Assembly (NCBI GenBank): GCA_019693395.1
Contig: JAAMXP010000981.1
Span: 2,731-19,658 of the forward strand
From: Ettlia oleoabundans
Taxonomy: Eukaryota > Chlorophyta > Chlorophyceae > Chlamydomonadales
DNA length: 16,928 nucleotides
Direction of reading: 5' to 3'
This document shows, piece after piece, positions 8,515 through 16,928 of this stretch. The position numbers were made by a program, and so were the translations under genes. How positions within the stretch are numbered: the stretch's first letter is position 1; each line of letters opens with the position of its first letter. The notes under the pieces are model-generated. The model was not told the DNA's origin. It did no database searches and was given only the letters and a program-made list of their open reading frames with translations.

Positions 8515-11500
8515 CTAGCATTGCCCCAGCACTGTGCAGCACCCGCCAGCAGTAGCGGCCACAAGCTGCCATCCCAGTGCTTTTGCGCCACCGCCGCTGC
8601 CCCTCACGCAGTTTTGCTCTGGCGCAGCAGGAATGGCACAAAGGGAGGTGATGGCCCCGACGCCGCTGCTCAAGACCTGCAAAGAGCTGCCGCCAAGCAT
8701 GCCCATGCTCTCCCTACTGCCGCTGCTGTGGCTACCGCTACTGCCAGGCCAGGCCAGCAATTCGCCAGTAGAGGTTCCCAGCCAGCAACCACCCGCAGCC
8801 ACCGCTACGGCAGTCACATCATGCCGCCGGTCTGCTGCTCGCTTCTGCTGCTGCTGCCGCTTTGCCCCTGCTGAGGGGTGCGCCGATGCCTCCACCGTTG
8901 TGCCGCTGATGGACAGACGCCCACCATTCAGCATGACTGCCGCCGCTCGTTTATCCCCTGTCCCTCTTTGCTGCACCACGCCCACAAACAGCTGCGTGCC
9001 GCACCCAGCCGCCTGCCGCTCTTGTGACCCTCCTATCCGCTGCTTCACTGGTGTAGTCAGGCCCGCCTGATGCATGCTGATGGACTGCAAGGAGCGCACA
9101 CAAAACTGCGCATGGGCCCGCGCTGCCAGGAGCTGACACCTGCAGAAAAAAAACATGGAAGCAGGAAACAACGGGTGGTTTCAATGCACTGGCGACGGCA
9201 AGTGGGGAGCGAATGTTTGGTACAGGGCGCATGCCAGAGACAAGCCCAGCAATGCAATTGAACTGCCATTGTCAACACAAGTTAGCAGCAGTCCATTAGC
9301 GGCCGGCCGGCGTGCGGTGTGAGTGGCAACAGCAGTGGTTCCGCGCAGCCCACCTTGCAACATCCCAGAGCGCCACGCTGCCGCCGCTGCTGAGCCCCAG
9401 CAGCAGCTGGGAGCCCTGCTGTGGGCAGCGGTACATCTGCAGCTGCTGCACGTCCTCAAACTGTACGGCCCTGTACCGCGACACGGGGGGTGCAGCCATT
9501 GATTTGAACAAGCGCAGTAAGACAGCAGCAACAGGGGGCCCACATGAGTAGCAATGGAAGCAGGAGGCGCGGTGCTGCAATTCACACTTCGCGCTCCAAC
9601 CAGGGTTCACTGATTGCCCTACTAAATGACGTCGGCATTTGTCAGCCTTGTCAGTGGGCGTTGGCATAGGGCCCATATCGAGCGGGGATGCTACGCAACA
9701 AAGGCCAGCACACAGCGTGGCAGCGTGGCCACCAAGGTAGTGACAGGGTAGATCCTATCCCACTCATTACTGGAAACCCTGACTAACCCCCTGCAGGACC
9801 CTGACTGCTACTGAAACACACTCAGCTTGGCCCACAACACTGCAGAAGATGTTGATGCTGAGCTGTTGCTCCCACACAACGCACCTGTATGTTGCTGGAG
9901 GCAGAGGGCGGCCCCAGGTGTAGGAGCGCCAGAGAGGGTCAAAGTCGAGGCGGTGCACAACGCCGCTGCCATCGCCTGCACGCAGTTGGGTTGAAGGTGG
10001 AGCAGTAGCATTGGCTGACTTGGGCGTGGCGGGCACATGATGATTGAGTGTTTGACAGGAGAAAAATGCAGGGACACACTCTCGTGAATGTCAAAAGCCG
10101 CACACAAACGTGTCAGTTGGTAGCCCACACACAATGCAGTTGGCAGCCGCACAGTAACCGTTGGTAGCCCAAACATCTTCAATTGGCAGACGCAGGCACC
10201 CGCTCCAAGCCGAACCGCACCTGACGCCAGCAGGGTGCTTGGCCCCACCAGCAGCACACAGGTCAGCGGGTCGCAGCTCTCCACGGCCAGCGGGGGCGCC
10301 AGCCGCTGTCGCTGCTCAGCAGGCAGCCCCGCTTGCCGCTTCTGGTGGGGAGCCTGCCTGAGGACCTCCTGCTGATGCTGCTGCTCATCATGGTGCTGCT
10401 GCTGCTGCTCGATTGGCGGCCTGTGCCGCTGCTTTGGCTGCTGCGCTGCTTGGGCTGCATTTGGCTGTTGCTTGTGCCTGTTGGGCGGTCCAACTGTCTT
10501 ATCCAGTGCTGATGGCTGGAGGTTATGGTCGGTGTTAATGTGTCCCTGTGGGCTGCCACTGCCGCTGCCACGGCAGCTGTGGAAGCCATCGGTGCTGGGC
10601 CTGTTGATGGGTGGTAAAGGCAGCACTAAAATGGAGGGCTGGCTGGGTGGCGGGTGGTCTGAAAGTTCCAGAGCTGCTGACAGGATCAGCAGCAGCCCCG
10701 CCCTGTAACAAAGGTACGGCAAATGCGTAAAGCCGCACCACAAGGTGGTTTGTCTTTGAAAAGCCTGGTGAGGAATTGGGGTTGGAAAGAGGCACAGCGG
10801 CAGCGCCCATAGGCAACATTCAGAGCCGAACAAAAGGCAGTAGCAACCACCACCACCACCACCATCACCAGCTGTCACTACGCAACAACACCCATGCCAC
10901 CGCCACCACAACCAGCACCACCACAACCAGCAGCAGTGGCAAAAAGTGAAGCAGCGTCACTCGCCTGCAACTGGTGGCCAGCTGCAGGCAGTTGGGGGTA
11001 AGCTGCAGCCCCTCCGCCCATTGCGAGCGCTGCACTGCAATGGATGCCACCACCTGCAATCCATCCCTGCTGCTACTGCTGACGCAGCTGCTGCTGGCAG
11101 CTGCAATAGGCTGCCGGTCTGACACGCCGTGTGCAGTACTGCAGCCTCCGTTGGCGGCAGCTTCCGGTCTCGCTGGAAGCTGCAGTACCAGCACGTCTGT
11201 GGGCTCGCCAGCTGGTGCATAGGTGCCGAGAAGCAGCGCCAGGTGGCGCCCATCAGAGCATGGTACCGCCTGCAGTACCGGCTGAGGCAGCTTCAGCTGC
11301 AGACCCACGGGGTGTGACCCACCTGCACCTGCACCTGCTGACGTCGCCGCCGCTGCTTCCGCCGCCTGCTTCACCGCTGCAGCTGTGGCGCCTGGTACGG
11401 GGCCAGCTTGCTGCACAGGGGATGGCGCCAGAAGTGCCCCATGCTGTTCCTGCTCTGCCTGCTGTGCTTGTTGGGGCCCCAGTTGCTGCGCATCTGCGGC

Positions 11501-14007
11501 GGCACAGGTGATGTGCTGGTCCCGGGCGGAATCGGGCAAGCTGCCGGCTGCAGCAGGGTCAGAGGGCGTGTCCGCCACAAAAAGCTGACGGGCCTCCTCC
11601 CAACCTGCTACTGCTGTTGCTGCTGCGGCCCCCCGCCCTGACTGCTGCGCCTGCGCTCTGAGCTGCTCGCCGCCCGGGCTGTTGATCAGGTACACCGGCG
11701 TTTCCTGAACACAGGCAGCGTCTGGGGCGCCCCGGGGTGCCGACGCTGGTACCGACCGCGCCAGGCTGCCAGGCCGCCGGGAGGTGCGCACAGCGTGCAC
11801 AGCAGCACCGGCAGCAGCAGTTGCAGGCGAAGAGGCAGGCCCTGGTGCTGCTGCTGTTGCTCTGCGTGGCCGGCGAGGGCGGCTGGTGGTGCCTGCTGCC
11901 CCTGCCCCCGCCCCTGCTGCAGCAACAACCGGTGGTGATGTGTCGGGGGACAGCGCGTACATGCAGCTGGGGGTGGGGGGCAGCGTCCAGCCTGTGCCCA
12001 GCAGGCCGCCAGTCCCCGTGGCTGCTGCCCCTGCTGGTCCTGCAGCCTGGCGGGGAGTGATGCCCGGCACCTGCTGCTGCTGCTGTTGAATGTGCTGCTG
12101 CTGAATGTGCTGCTGTTGATTGTGCTGCTGCTGCTGCTGTTGATTGTGCTGCTGCTCTGATTGCTGACATTGCTGCGGCGGCTGTGGTGCATGCTGCAAT
12201 GCCTGCCGCGGCTGCTGCTGCTGTTGATCATGCTGCGGAATTTGCTGCTGCCCCTGCTGCTGCCCCGGTGGCTGTGCTGCCAGCGCCACCTTTGGTTGCT
12301 GCCCTGCCTCTGCATGTGGTGGCCCTTGCGCTTGCACCGGTTGCTGCGCAGACAGCAGGACTTGCAAGGGATCGGGGGAATCTGGCACAGCTTGCTTCTG
12401 CTGAACTGCCTGCTGTGGTTGCTGTGCCTGTTGCTCAGCCTGCCAATCTGCATGCTGCTGCGTGCCAACAATGGGGCCCCAGTCCGCCTGCTGTGGCTGC
12501 CGCTGTGACTGCTGCCGCTGCCAGTGATGGTGCTGCTGCTGTGAAGCAGTGATCTGTGTTGTCAGGCTGGAAGGTGCGTGGAAGCTGGGAGCAGCTGCCA
12601 GTGATGGTACCGCTGAGGGCTCGGCAGCAAAGCGGGTGGGGCGGTTGGGCTGGAACGCCGCCCCTGCGCAGTCACCCTCCTCCTCGTGCTGCGGCTGCTG
12701 GGGGGGCGCGTGACGCTGCAGCAGGCGTGTGAGAGGGTTGCTGTGCTGCTGCTTCCAGCGCCGCTGCCGCCCTGGCTGCGCCTGCTGCTGCTGCGGCGGC
12801 GGCGGCAACAGCTCAGCCGTTCTACTGCCTGGCTGCTGAGGCGGGTGGCTGCTGCTAGGGGCTGGCAGGGCTGCCCCCTCTGCTGCTGCAGCACTGCTGC
12901 TGGGTGCTACGACTCTCTGCCGGGTGCCTGACAGGTAGCCCCCGGCTGAGAGTGGCAGCCTGCCGCTACCTAGTGCCGGCTCGCCGCCCGCTGTGCCTGC
13001 TGTGCGCGGCAGGCGCCGGCGGCTGACAGGGCCTGTCGCACCCTTATCCATGGCTGCATCGGCTGCTGCATCTGGGTGCTGGCGGGTGCTGCTGGGAGCA
13101 GTGGGGATGCCCTCGCTACTTGCAGGGACGCAGCTGCCACCAGTGGTGTCGGCTGCAGAGTGCACCCCGTTGCCGCTGCCACCTCCAGTGCTGGCCGCGC
13201 AGCCGCCGCTGCGGCTGTGGTGCTGCCGCACGCTGCGTCCAGGCCCCGGTAGCATTCGAGCGACAAGAGGGGTGTGGTACTCACCGTCGTCCTCGGCCGC
13301 CGCTGGCGCGAGTGCCGCTTCTGAAGGACCGTTGACAGGCAGGCCAGGTGCAGCGGTGCTGCCAGGCTGAGCCATCTCGACATCTGCAAGAACAGCTCCA
13401 TGGCCTTTGACCGCCACTTCAGGTACTGCTGCTGCTGCCGCTGTGCTGGGCGGCGCCGCTCTGGGTTCAGTATCAGCGCCCGCTGCGCCCCTGTCTGTGC
13501 CCCACCGCTGCTGCCACCGCTGCCTTTTGTCAGCCTCGCTGTTGCGCACCGTCTGTCGCCAGCCGCTGCTTCTCGGCACAGCAGAAGGCTGAGCTGCTGC
13601 CGCCGCTAGTGGCAACGCCACCTGCCCGCCAGCTGTCGTCTGGTGGGCTGGTGCAGCTCTCCGCTGTGCTGCCAGCGCAGATTGGACGACACGTTCCGTA
13701 ACCTACATGCACGTGATAAGACCATGTTTCCTTGATTGTACGCAGGCTGGAGTTGTTCCAGCAGGGCCCACACAGCCAAGGCAGCAGAGCAGGGGGCCGG
13801 CAAAGCGGCGACGGCAGCCGCAACTCCGCAGTTGGGTCCGCCTTCTGCATCGCATTGCAAAATGCTTGTACTCACGTTCACAGCTTTCTGCAGCCTCCGC
13901 TTCTTGTGTGCGCGAACATCCTCGGTGTCGGCCTGGTTCGGTAGCAAGTGTGCCCAGCCAAGGCCCACTACGGCTCGCGCTAGAGCATCCTGATCGACCA
14001 TAGACAT
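8515..14007 (-). CDS. Large protein with Gln/Ala-rich disordered N-terminal part and C-terminal WD40-like propeller
   Basis: Six exons: 14007-13876, 13621-10965, 10702-10221, 9975-9885, 9470-9354 and 9139-8515 (stop TAG 8517-8515). They join in phase to 1367 aa. Residues 1-44 (MSMVDQDALARAVVGLGWAH.. then HKKRRLQKAVN) may be helical. Residues 45 to about 815 are low-complexity: Ala, Ser, Pro and long Gln tracts, with scattered SP/TP sites such as YALSPDTSPP and YLINSPGG. From about residue 820 beta-propeller blades appear: PVLQAVPCSDGRHLALLLGT, CVLLVGPSTLLASGGDGSG, SQLLLGLSSGGSVALWDVA and VTAVAVAAGGCWLGTSTGEL. A Gln/His-rich insert (about 965-1050) interrupts the propeller. Intron 2 seems to be GC-AG. 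A scaffold role is inferred. The layout of disorder followed by a propeller recalls PALB2, among others, but this is unproven. Exon 1 is the weakest part; the rest is well supported by phase. Confidence 0.72.
10116..10192. repeat. Degenerate ~22-nt direct repeats in intron 3 of the WD40 gene
   Basis: GTTGGTAGCCCACAC (10116-10130), GTTGGCAGCCGCACA (10139-10153) and GTTGGTAGCCCAAAC (10160-10174) recur at 23- and 21-nt spacing. A weaker fourth copy, AATTGGCAGACGCA, starts near 10180. They lie inside intron 10220-9976. Confidence 0.6.
10703..10964 (-). other. Intron 2 of the WD40 gene, probable GC-AG type
   Basis: The minus strand reads TTGCAG|GCGAGTGACG at the donor and TTACAG|GGCGGG at the acceptor. 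The GC donor keeps the frame open into ..SC-R-AGLLLILSAALEL and on to the next WD-like segment. The GT three bases downstream of the GC (GTGACG) would put the next exon in a frame that stops at 10535. An (ACC)6 run lies inside at 10846-10863. Confidence 0.65.
12060..12560 (-). repeat. Coding CAG/CAA repeats giving a poly-Gln region
   Basis: Within exon 2 of the WD40 gene, runs of CTG on the given strand (densest at 12071-12162) encode poly-Gln broken by HN and HI pairs on the minus strand (QQQHNQQQHIQQQHIQQQ). The mix of CAG and CAA with His, Asn and Ile breaks suggests an older, interrupted tract. Length variation between strains would be expected. Confidence 0.85.
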
Positions 14008-14079
14008 CTGATCGAGCGGCCATGTGCGGTTTGGAAGCCAGCCTTTCAAGTGAAAAGATGGGCGACGTCTACCTCGACC

Positions 14080-14091
14080 TTTGCATGCAAA
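14080..14091. promoter_or_regulatory. Palindrome TTTGCATGCAAA upstream of the WD40 gene
   Basis: A perfect 12-bp palindrome lies 73-84 nt before the ATG at 14007. It contains the RY-type core CATGCA known from plant B3-factor targets, and it is made of TTTGCA plus TGCAAA. Its spacing suits a promoter element or a site in the 5' UTR. Confidence 0.4.
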
Positions 14092-14248
14092 AGAACTCCG
14101 CAACTAACAGTTCTACGTGGAATGTACACCCAATAGCAGCGCAAACGTGACTGAGGCTCGACATGGCTGCCCCTGCTTTGCCCGCTGCGCTCCTGGTCAC
14201 TGCTCAGCTCCCGTTTCAACTCAGGGCACCTGCCACACCCAGGTTTTC

Positions 14249-14260
14249 GTTGCATGCAAC
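14249..14260. promoter_or_regulatory. Palindrome GTTGCATGCAAC upstream of the WD40 gene
   Basis: A second perfect 12-bp palindrome, sharing the 10-bp core TTGCATGCAA with the one at 14080-14091 and 158 nt further upstream. It lies between the WD40-gene start and the candidate poly(A) signal of the upstream gene, so it falls in the probable promoter. Confidence 0.4.
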
Positions 14261-14434
14261 ACGATGGTGTAAGGTGGAATGGATCTGTCAGTGGCAAGCT
14301 AAACTTGATGCGTGCGTCCACCACAAACCACCAGGGATGGTCACTTTGCCTAGCTGTAGCCAACTGGCCTCTTGCACTGAGATGCCAACAACCTACCAAT
14401 GTGGTTTTCACCGCTATCATCCGCATCGGCGCTC

Positions 14435-14439
14435 TTACA
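14435..14439 (-). terminator. TGTAA polyadenylation signal of the RS/Ala-rich gene
   Basis: Minus-strand TGTAA lies 118 nt after the TAG at 14559-14557. This is a normal distance, and it would place transcript cleavage near 14420, just upstream of the WD40-gene promoter region. Confidence 0.5.
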
Positions 14440-14556
14440 TAACTGGTGATATAATAACCAATTTTGCTGTTGAAGGTGGAAGCACGTGATATGCTGGGAA
14501 GACCCAGAAGCACGCGTAACTATTTTGCATCTCAGCTCCAGTGCTGGCCCACCAGG

Positions 14557-16825
14557 CTATGCGGCAGCAGGCGGAGCCGGCGGCGCAGCTGGCACAGCAC
14601 CAGTACCAGCGGCAGCTCCAGAGGCTGAGGGGCCACGCCGTTGCACCGTCAGCACTTTGGGGGCTTGTCGGCTGCGGCTACTCGTACTGCTGCTACCGCC
14701 ATTGCCAGTCGGCGCTATGGCAGGCCTCTCCACAGCAACAGCGGGGGCGTCACGCTCCTGTCCCCGCCCTCGACCACGCCCCCTGCCGCTGTTACGGCTG
14801 TCCTGCTGCCTCTTGCCAGCGGCTGCCCTCGCATGAGGTGCTTTCTGGGGTTGCTGCTGCTGGCTGCCTTGGGGCAGGCCAGGAGGTGCGGGCAGGGCAG
14901 CCGCTGCAGCAAGCGTGGCGCCCGCTGTCACTGCTGCTGCAGGCACAGGCTTGCGGCCACCTGCGGCAGCTGTGTCTGTAGCCACGCCTCCTGCAATCGC
15001 AGCAGCTGCAGCTGTTGCCGCTGCAGCAGCAGCACGCTGCTCCTTCCTCTGCTTGGCGGCCGCCTTGAAGCTCTCCCAGTGCCGTTTGTCTTTCTTACCA
15101 CCACTACCACCGCCACCAGCCGCAGACGGGCCCGCAGCTTGTGCTGCTGCAGTGGGCCCTGCAGCTAGGCTGCCTTCAGCGCTGGTACTTCCATTCTGCT
15201 CGTCCCCAGCACTAGCTCCAGAGGCAGCTGCTGAGGCAGCAGCAACTGAGGCGGCTCTCTCACTCGCAGCGGCCTTCGTTGCCGCTTCTTCCGCTGCCCG
15301 CGCTGCTGCCTCGTCACCTGCTGCATCTGGCTCTGCTGCTGTAGCTGACGCTGCTGCAGCAACCTCGGTGCCTGCCGCCGTCTCAGGTGAGGATGCTGCA
15401 CTAGCAGGTGCTGCAGATGCGGCTACGGGTGGCTGCTCAACTCCTGCTTCTCCTCCTGCTGCTGCTGCTGCCATGGATGCTGCTTGAGCTTCATCAACTA
15501 GTGCCTCTCCCGCAGGCAAACTCAGGCTGCTGGCTCCCCGGCGCCCCCCAAGGTTGCCCACCGCCGCCACAGCAGCATCCACTGCTGCTGCCAGCGCCGA
15601 CGACAGACCGCCACGGCTCCTGCTGCCGCTCCTGCTGCTGCTCCTGCTGCTGCCTGCTGCACGTTTGGAGCCTTTCCCGCCCACCCCGCTGCCGCTCCGA
15701 CTGCGACTGCCCTTGTCGCTGCCGGCACGGCTCCTGCTGCGGCTTTTGCTCCTGCCCCTCTCTGCCTGTGCCTGCTCCTTTGCCGCTCTCCTCTCCGCCG
15801 CTTTTGCCTCTCTCAGCGCCTTGCCAGCCGCCTTCTTGGCCGCCCTGCGCGCCTCCCGGGCAGCAGCCACAGCAGCAGCAGCTTCCGCCGCTTTGCTTCC
15901 TATTGCCGCCAGCCTGGCAGCTTCCTCTGCGACCTCAGCAGCCATCAACTGCCGCAGCTGCTGCAAGCTGACTGTAGCAGCACTGGAAATACCACCAAGC
16001 TGCTGCTGCTGCTCCTGATGCTGTTGATGCAAGGTGGGAGGCACGCTGCTGCTGCTGCCGCCAGTGCCGCTAGCAGGTAGGGGCGCGTGGGGGGCAAGTC
16101 CGCCACGGCCGCTGCCGCCGCCGCTGCTGGTGCCGCCAGGTGGCACTGGCGCCAGCGGGTCGAGGCCAGGGGGTGGCGGTACTCCATGATGCTGCTGCCT
16201 CCGCTCTTGCCCCTCTTGTGCTGCTTCTGTTGCATCCTCCACAGCCTCCTCAAAATTGAGTGACTTGAGCCCCCGCCGAGCCACCCCCGCTGCGATCTCA
16301 CTCTCGCTTTCACTGCCCTTGGGGGCTGTTGAATTGCTGCTGCTGCTGCTGCCGCCGCCCCGCTGTCGCTGGTGGTTCACCCGCACTGTGGGCGGTATGC
16401 GGCCGTGTGTGTGGTGCTGGATGCGTGGGGGAATGATGAGATCCGCTGGTTGGACCCACTGCGGGGGACAATTGAGCAGGCAGCAGCAGAAGCGAAAGGA
16501 TGACTACGAAGAAGTTGACACCGGCTTGTTGCACCATGAGAGGTACCCCGCGCCCCCTCACCCCACCCCACCCAACCCACTCCCCCAGATCCACCCAACC
16601 TGCCACCGTTGATGCAGCAATAGCTTTCACTGGAAGCAGCAAGCTTTCATTGGAAGCAGCAAGAGGTAACACAGCAAAACATGTGGACAGGCAGCGAGGT
16701 AACAGGCATGAGCGCACCGGCACCGCTGGCATGTGCCCATTGCTGAGGAGCAGCTGGCGCAGGAAGTTGGGGTGCAGGGCTGCAGAGCCAAACAGCTGGG
16801 AGAGAGCCGCCTCGGCTTGGGCGGG
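14557..16825 (-). CDS. Ala/Ser/Arg-rich protein with RS-like segment, 5' partial
   Basis: Two visible exons, 16825-16718 and 16458-14557 (stop TAG 14559-14557), join in phase 0 to 669 residues. The 5' end lies beyond the right edge; an acceptor (CCCCGCAG) ends at 16826. Residues 1-66 look like the end of a folded region: LFGSAALHPNFLRQLLLSNG, then WVQPADLIIPPRIQHHTHGR and IPPTVRVNHQ. I do not recognise the family. Residues about 201-270 are an Ala-rich, strongly basic helix (EARRAAKKAAGKALREAKAA). Residues about 271-320 are RS-like (GRSKSRSRSR, SRSGSRSRGG). Then comes a long Ala/Gly/Ser-rich tail with KKDKRHWESFKAAAKQRKEQ, an RG run (about 593-603) and a Pro/Ala C-terminus. RS and RG segments are usual in RNA-binding or splicing-associated proteins, so a nuclear RNA role is a guess. 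The first-exon donor, CCG|GTGCGC, is adequate. Confidence 0.65.
16622..16661. repeat. Tandem duplication of a 20-nt unit in an intron
   Basis: AGCTTTCA(C/T)TGGAAGCAGCA occurs twice back to back (16622-16641 and 16642-16661) with one difference. It lies in the intron 16717-16459 of the RS/Ala-rich gene. Confidence 0.75.
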
Positions 16826-16873
16826 CTGCGGGGTGGGGTGAGATGGGCATGTGGGATGAGGGGCTCAGTGTCG

Positions 16874-16890
16874 GTGTGTGTGTGTGTGTG
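16874..16890. repeat. (GT)n microsatellite
   Basis: About eight GT units inside the intron at the right edge of the window, upstream of exon 16825-16718 of the RS/Ala-rich gene. Confidence 0.9.
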
Positions 16891-16928
16891 GTGATGGTTT
16901 AGAAGGTGTGTGTGGGGTGGGGCAGGGG

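Noticed and set aside
8341..9070. Plus-strand open frames of about 177 codons
   Set aside because: They are antisense to the last WD40-gene exon, whose phase-consistent splice chain is much stronger.
12161..12552. Plus-strand Leu- or Ala-rich frames
   Set aside because: They are the complement of CAG-repeat poly-Gln coding sequence. Such repeats keep all frames open.
13845..13875. 31-bp intron followed by an exon (KADPTAELRL..) in the WD40 gene
   Set aside because: Too short for this genome. The same GTGAGT donor with the acceptor at 13622 gives a normal 254-bp intron in phase.
14541..16018. Several long plus-strand Ala/Leu/Ser/Cys-rich frames
   Set aside because: Shadows of the Ala-rich minus-strand gene caused by GCN-repeat composition.
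1..16928. CRISPR array, transposon with terminal repeats, or biosynthetic or defence cluster
   Set aside because: No regularly spaced repeats of suitable length, no transposase or reverse transcriptase motifs, and the genes are separate eukaryotic units.

Overview
The window looks like nuclear DNA of a green alga (Chlorophyta, probably a trebouxiophyte or chlorophycean). Reasons: GC-rich sequence, genes split by many introns of roughly 60-410 bp with pyrimidine-rich (T/C)GCAG acceptors, (CAG)n/(GCC)n-rich coding sequence giving poly-Gln and poly-Ala tracts, and TGTAA-type polyadenylation signals. There are no bacterial-type operons and no CRISPR, rRNA or convincing tRNA. I rebuilt the gene models by hand from splice signals and reading-phase continuity. 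No transcript evidence was available.

Layout. (1) Positions 19-3937, + strand: the 3' part of a 14-exon gene for a probably secreted, very Cys-rich protein ending in a DUF2135 (YfaP-like) domain. (2) Positions 3938-6032: no convincing gene. It holds the 3' ends of two convergent genes and a dense cluster of TGCAAA hexamers at 4660-4880. (3) Positions 6033-7928, - strand: a 3-exon bZIP-like regulator with an altered basic region and a spacer before the zipper. (4) Positions 7929-8514: intergenic, with two inverted repeats. (5) Positions 8515-14007, - strand: a 6-exon gene for a protein of about 1367 aa, with a long Gln/Ala-rich disordered N-terminal part and a C-terminal WD40-like beta-propeller. 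(6) Positions 14008-14556: short intergenic region with two 12-bp palindromes sharing TTGCATGCAA. (7) Positions 14557-16825, - strand, open at the right edge: the 3' end of a gene for an Ala/Ser/Arg-rich protein with an RS-like segment.

The three minus-strand genes lie head to tail; the first gene converges on them. They are not an operon and show no obvious shared pathway. The two nuclear-type proteins (bZIP-like and RS/RG-rich) and the WD40 scaffold are typical housekeeping or regulatory content. The points most worth following up are the DUF2135 fusion, the degenerate bZIP, three apparent GC-AG introns among 21, the palindromes upstream of the WD40 gene, and the TGCAAA cluster in a region with no recognised gene.
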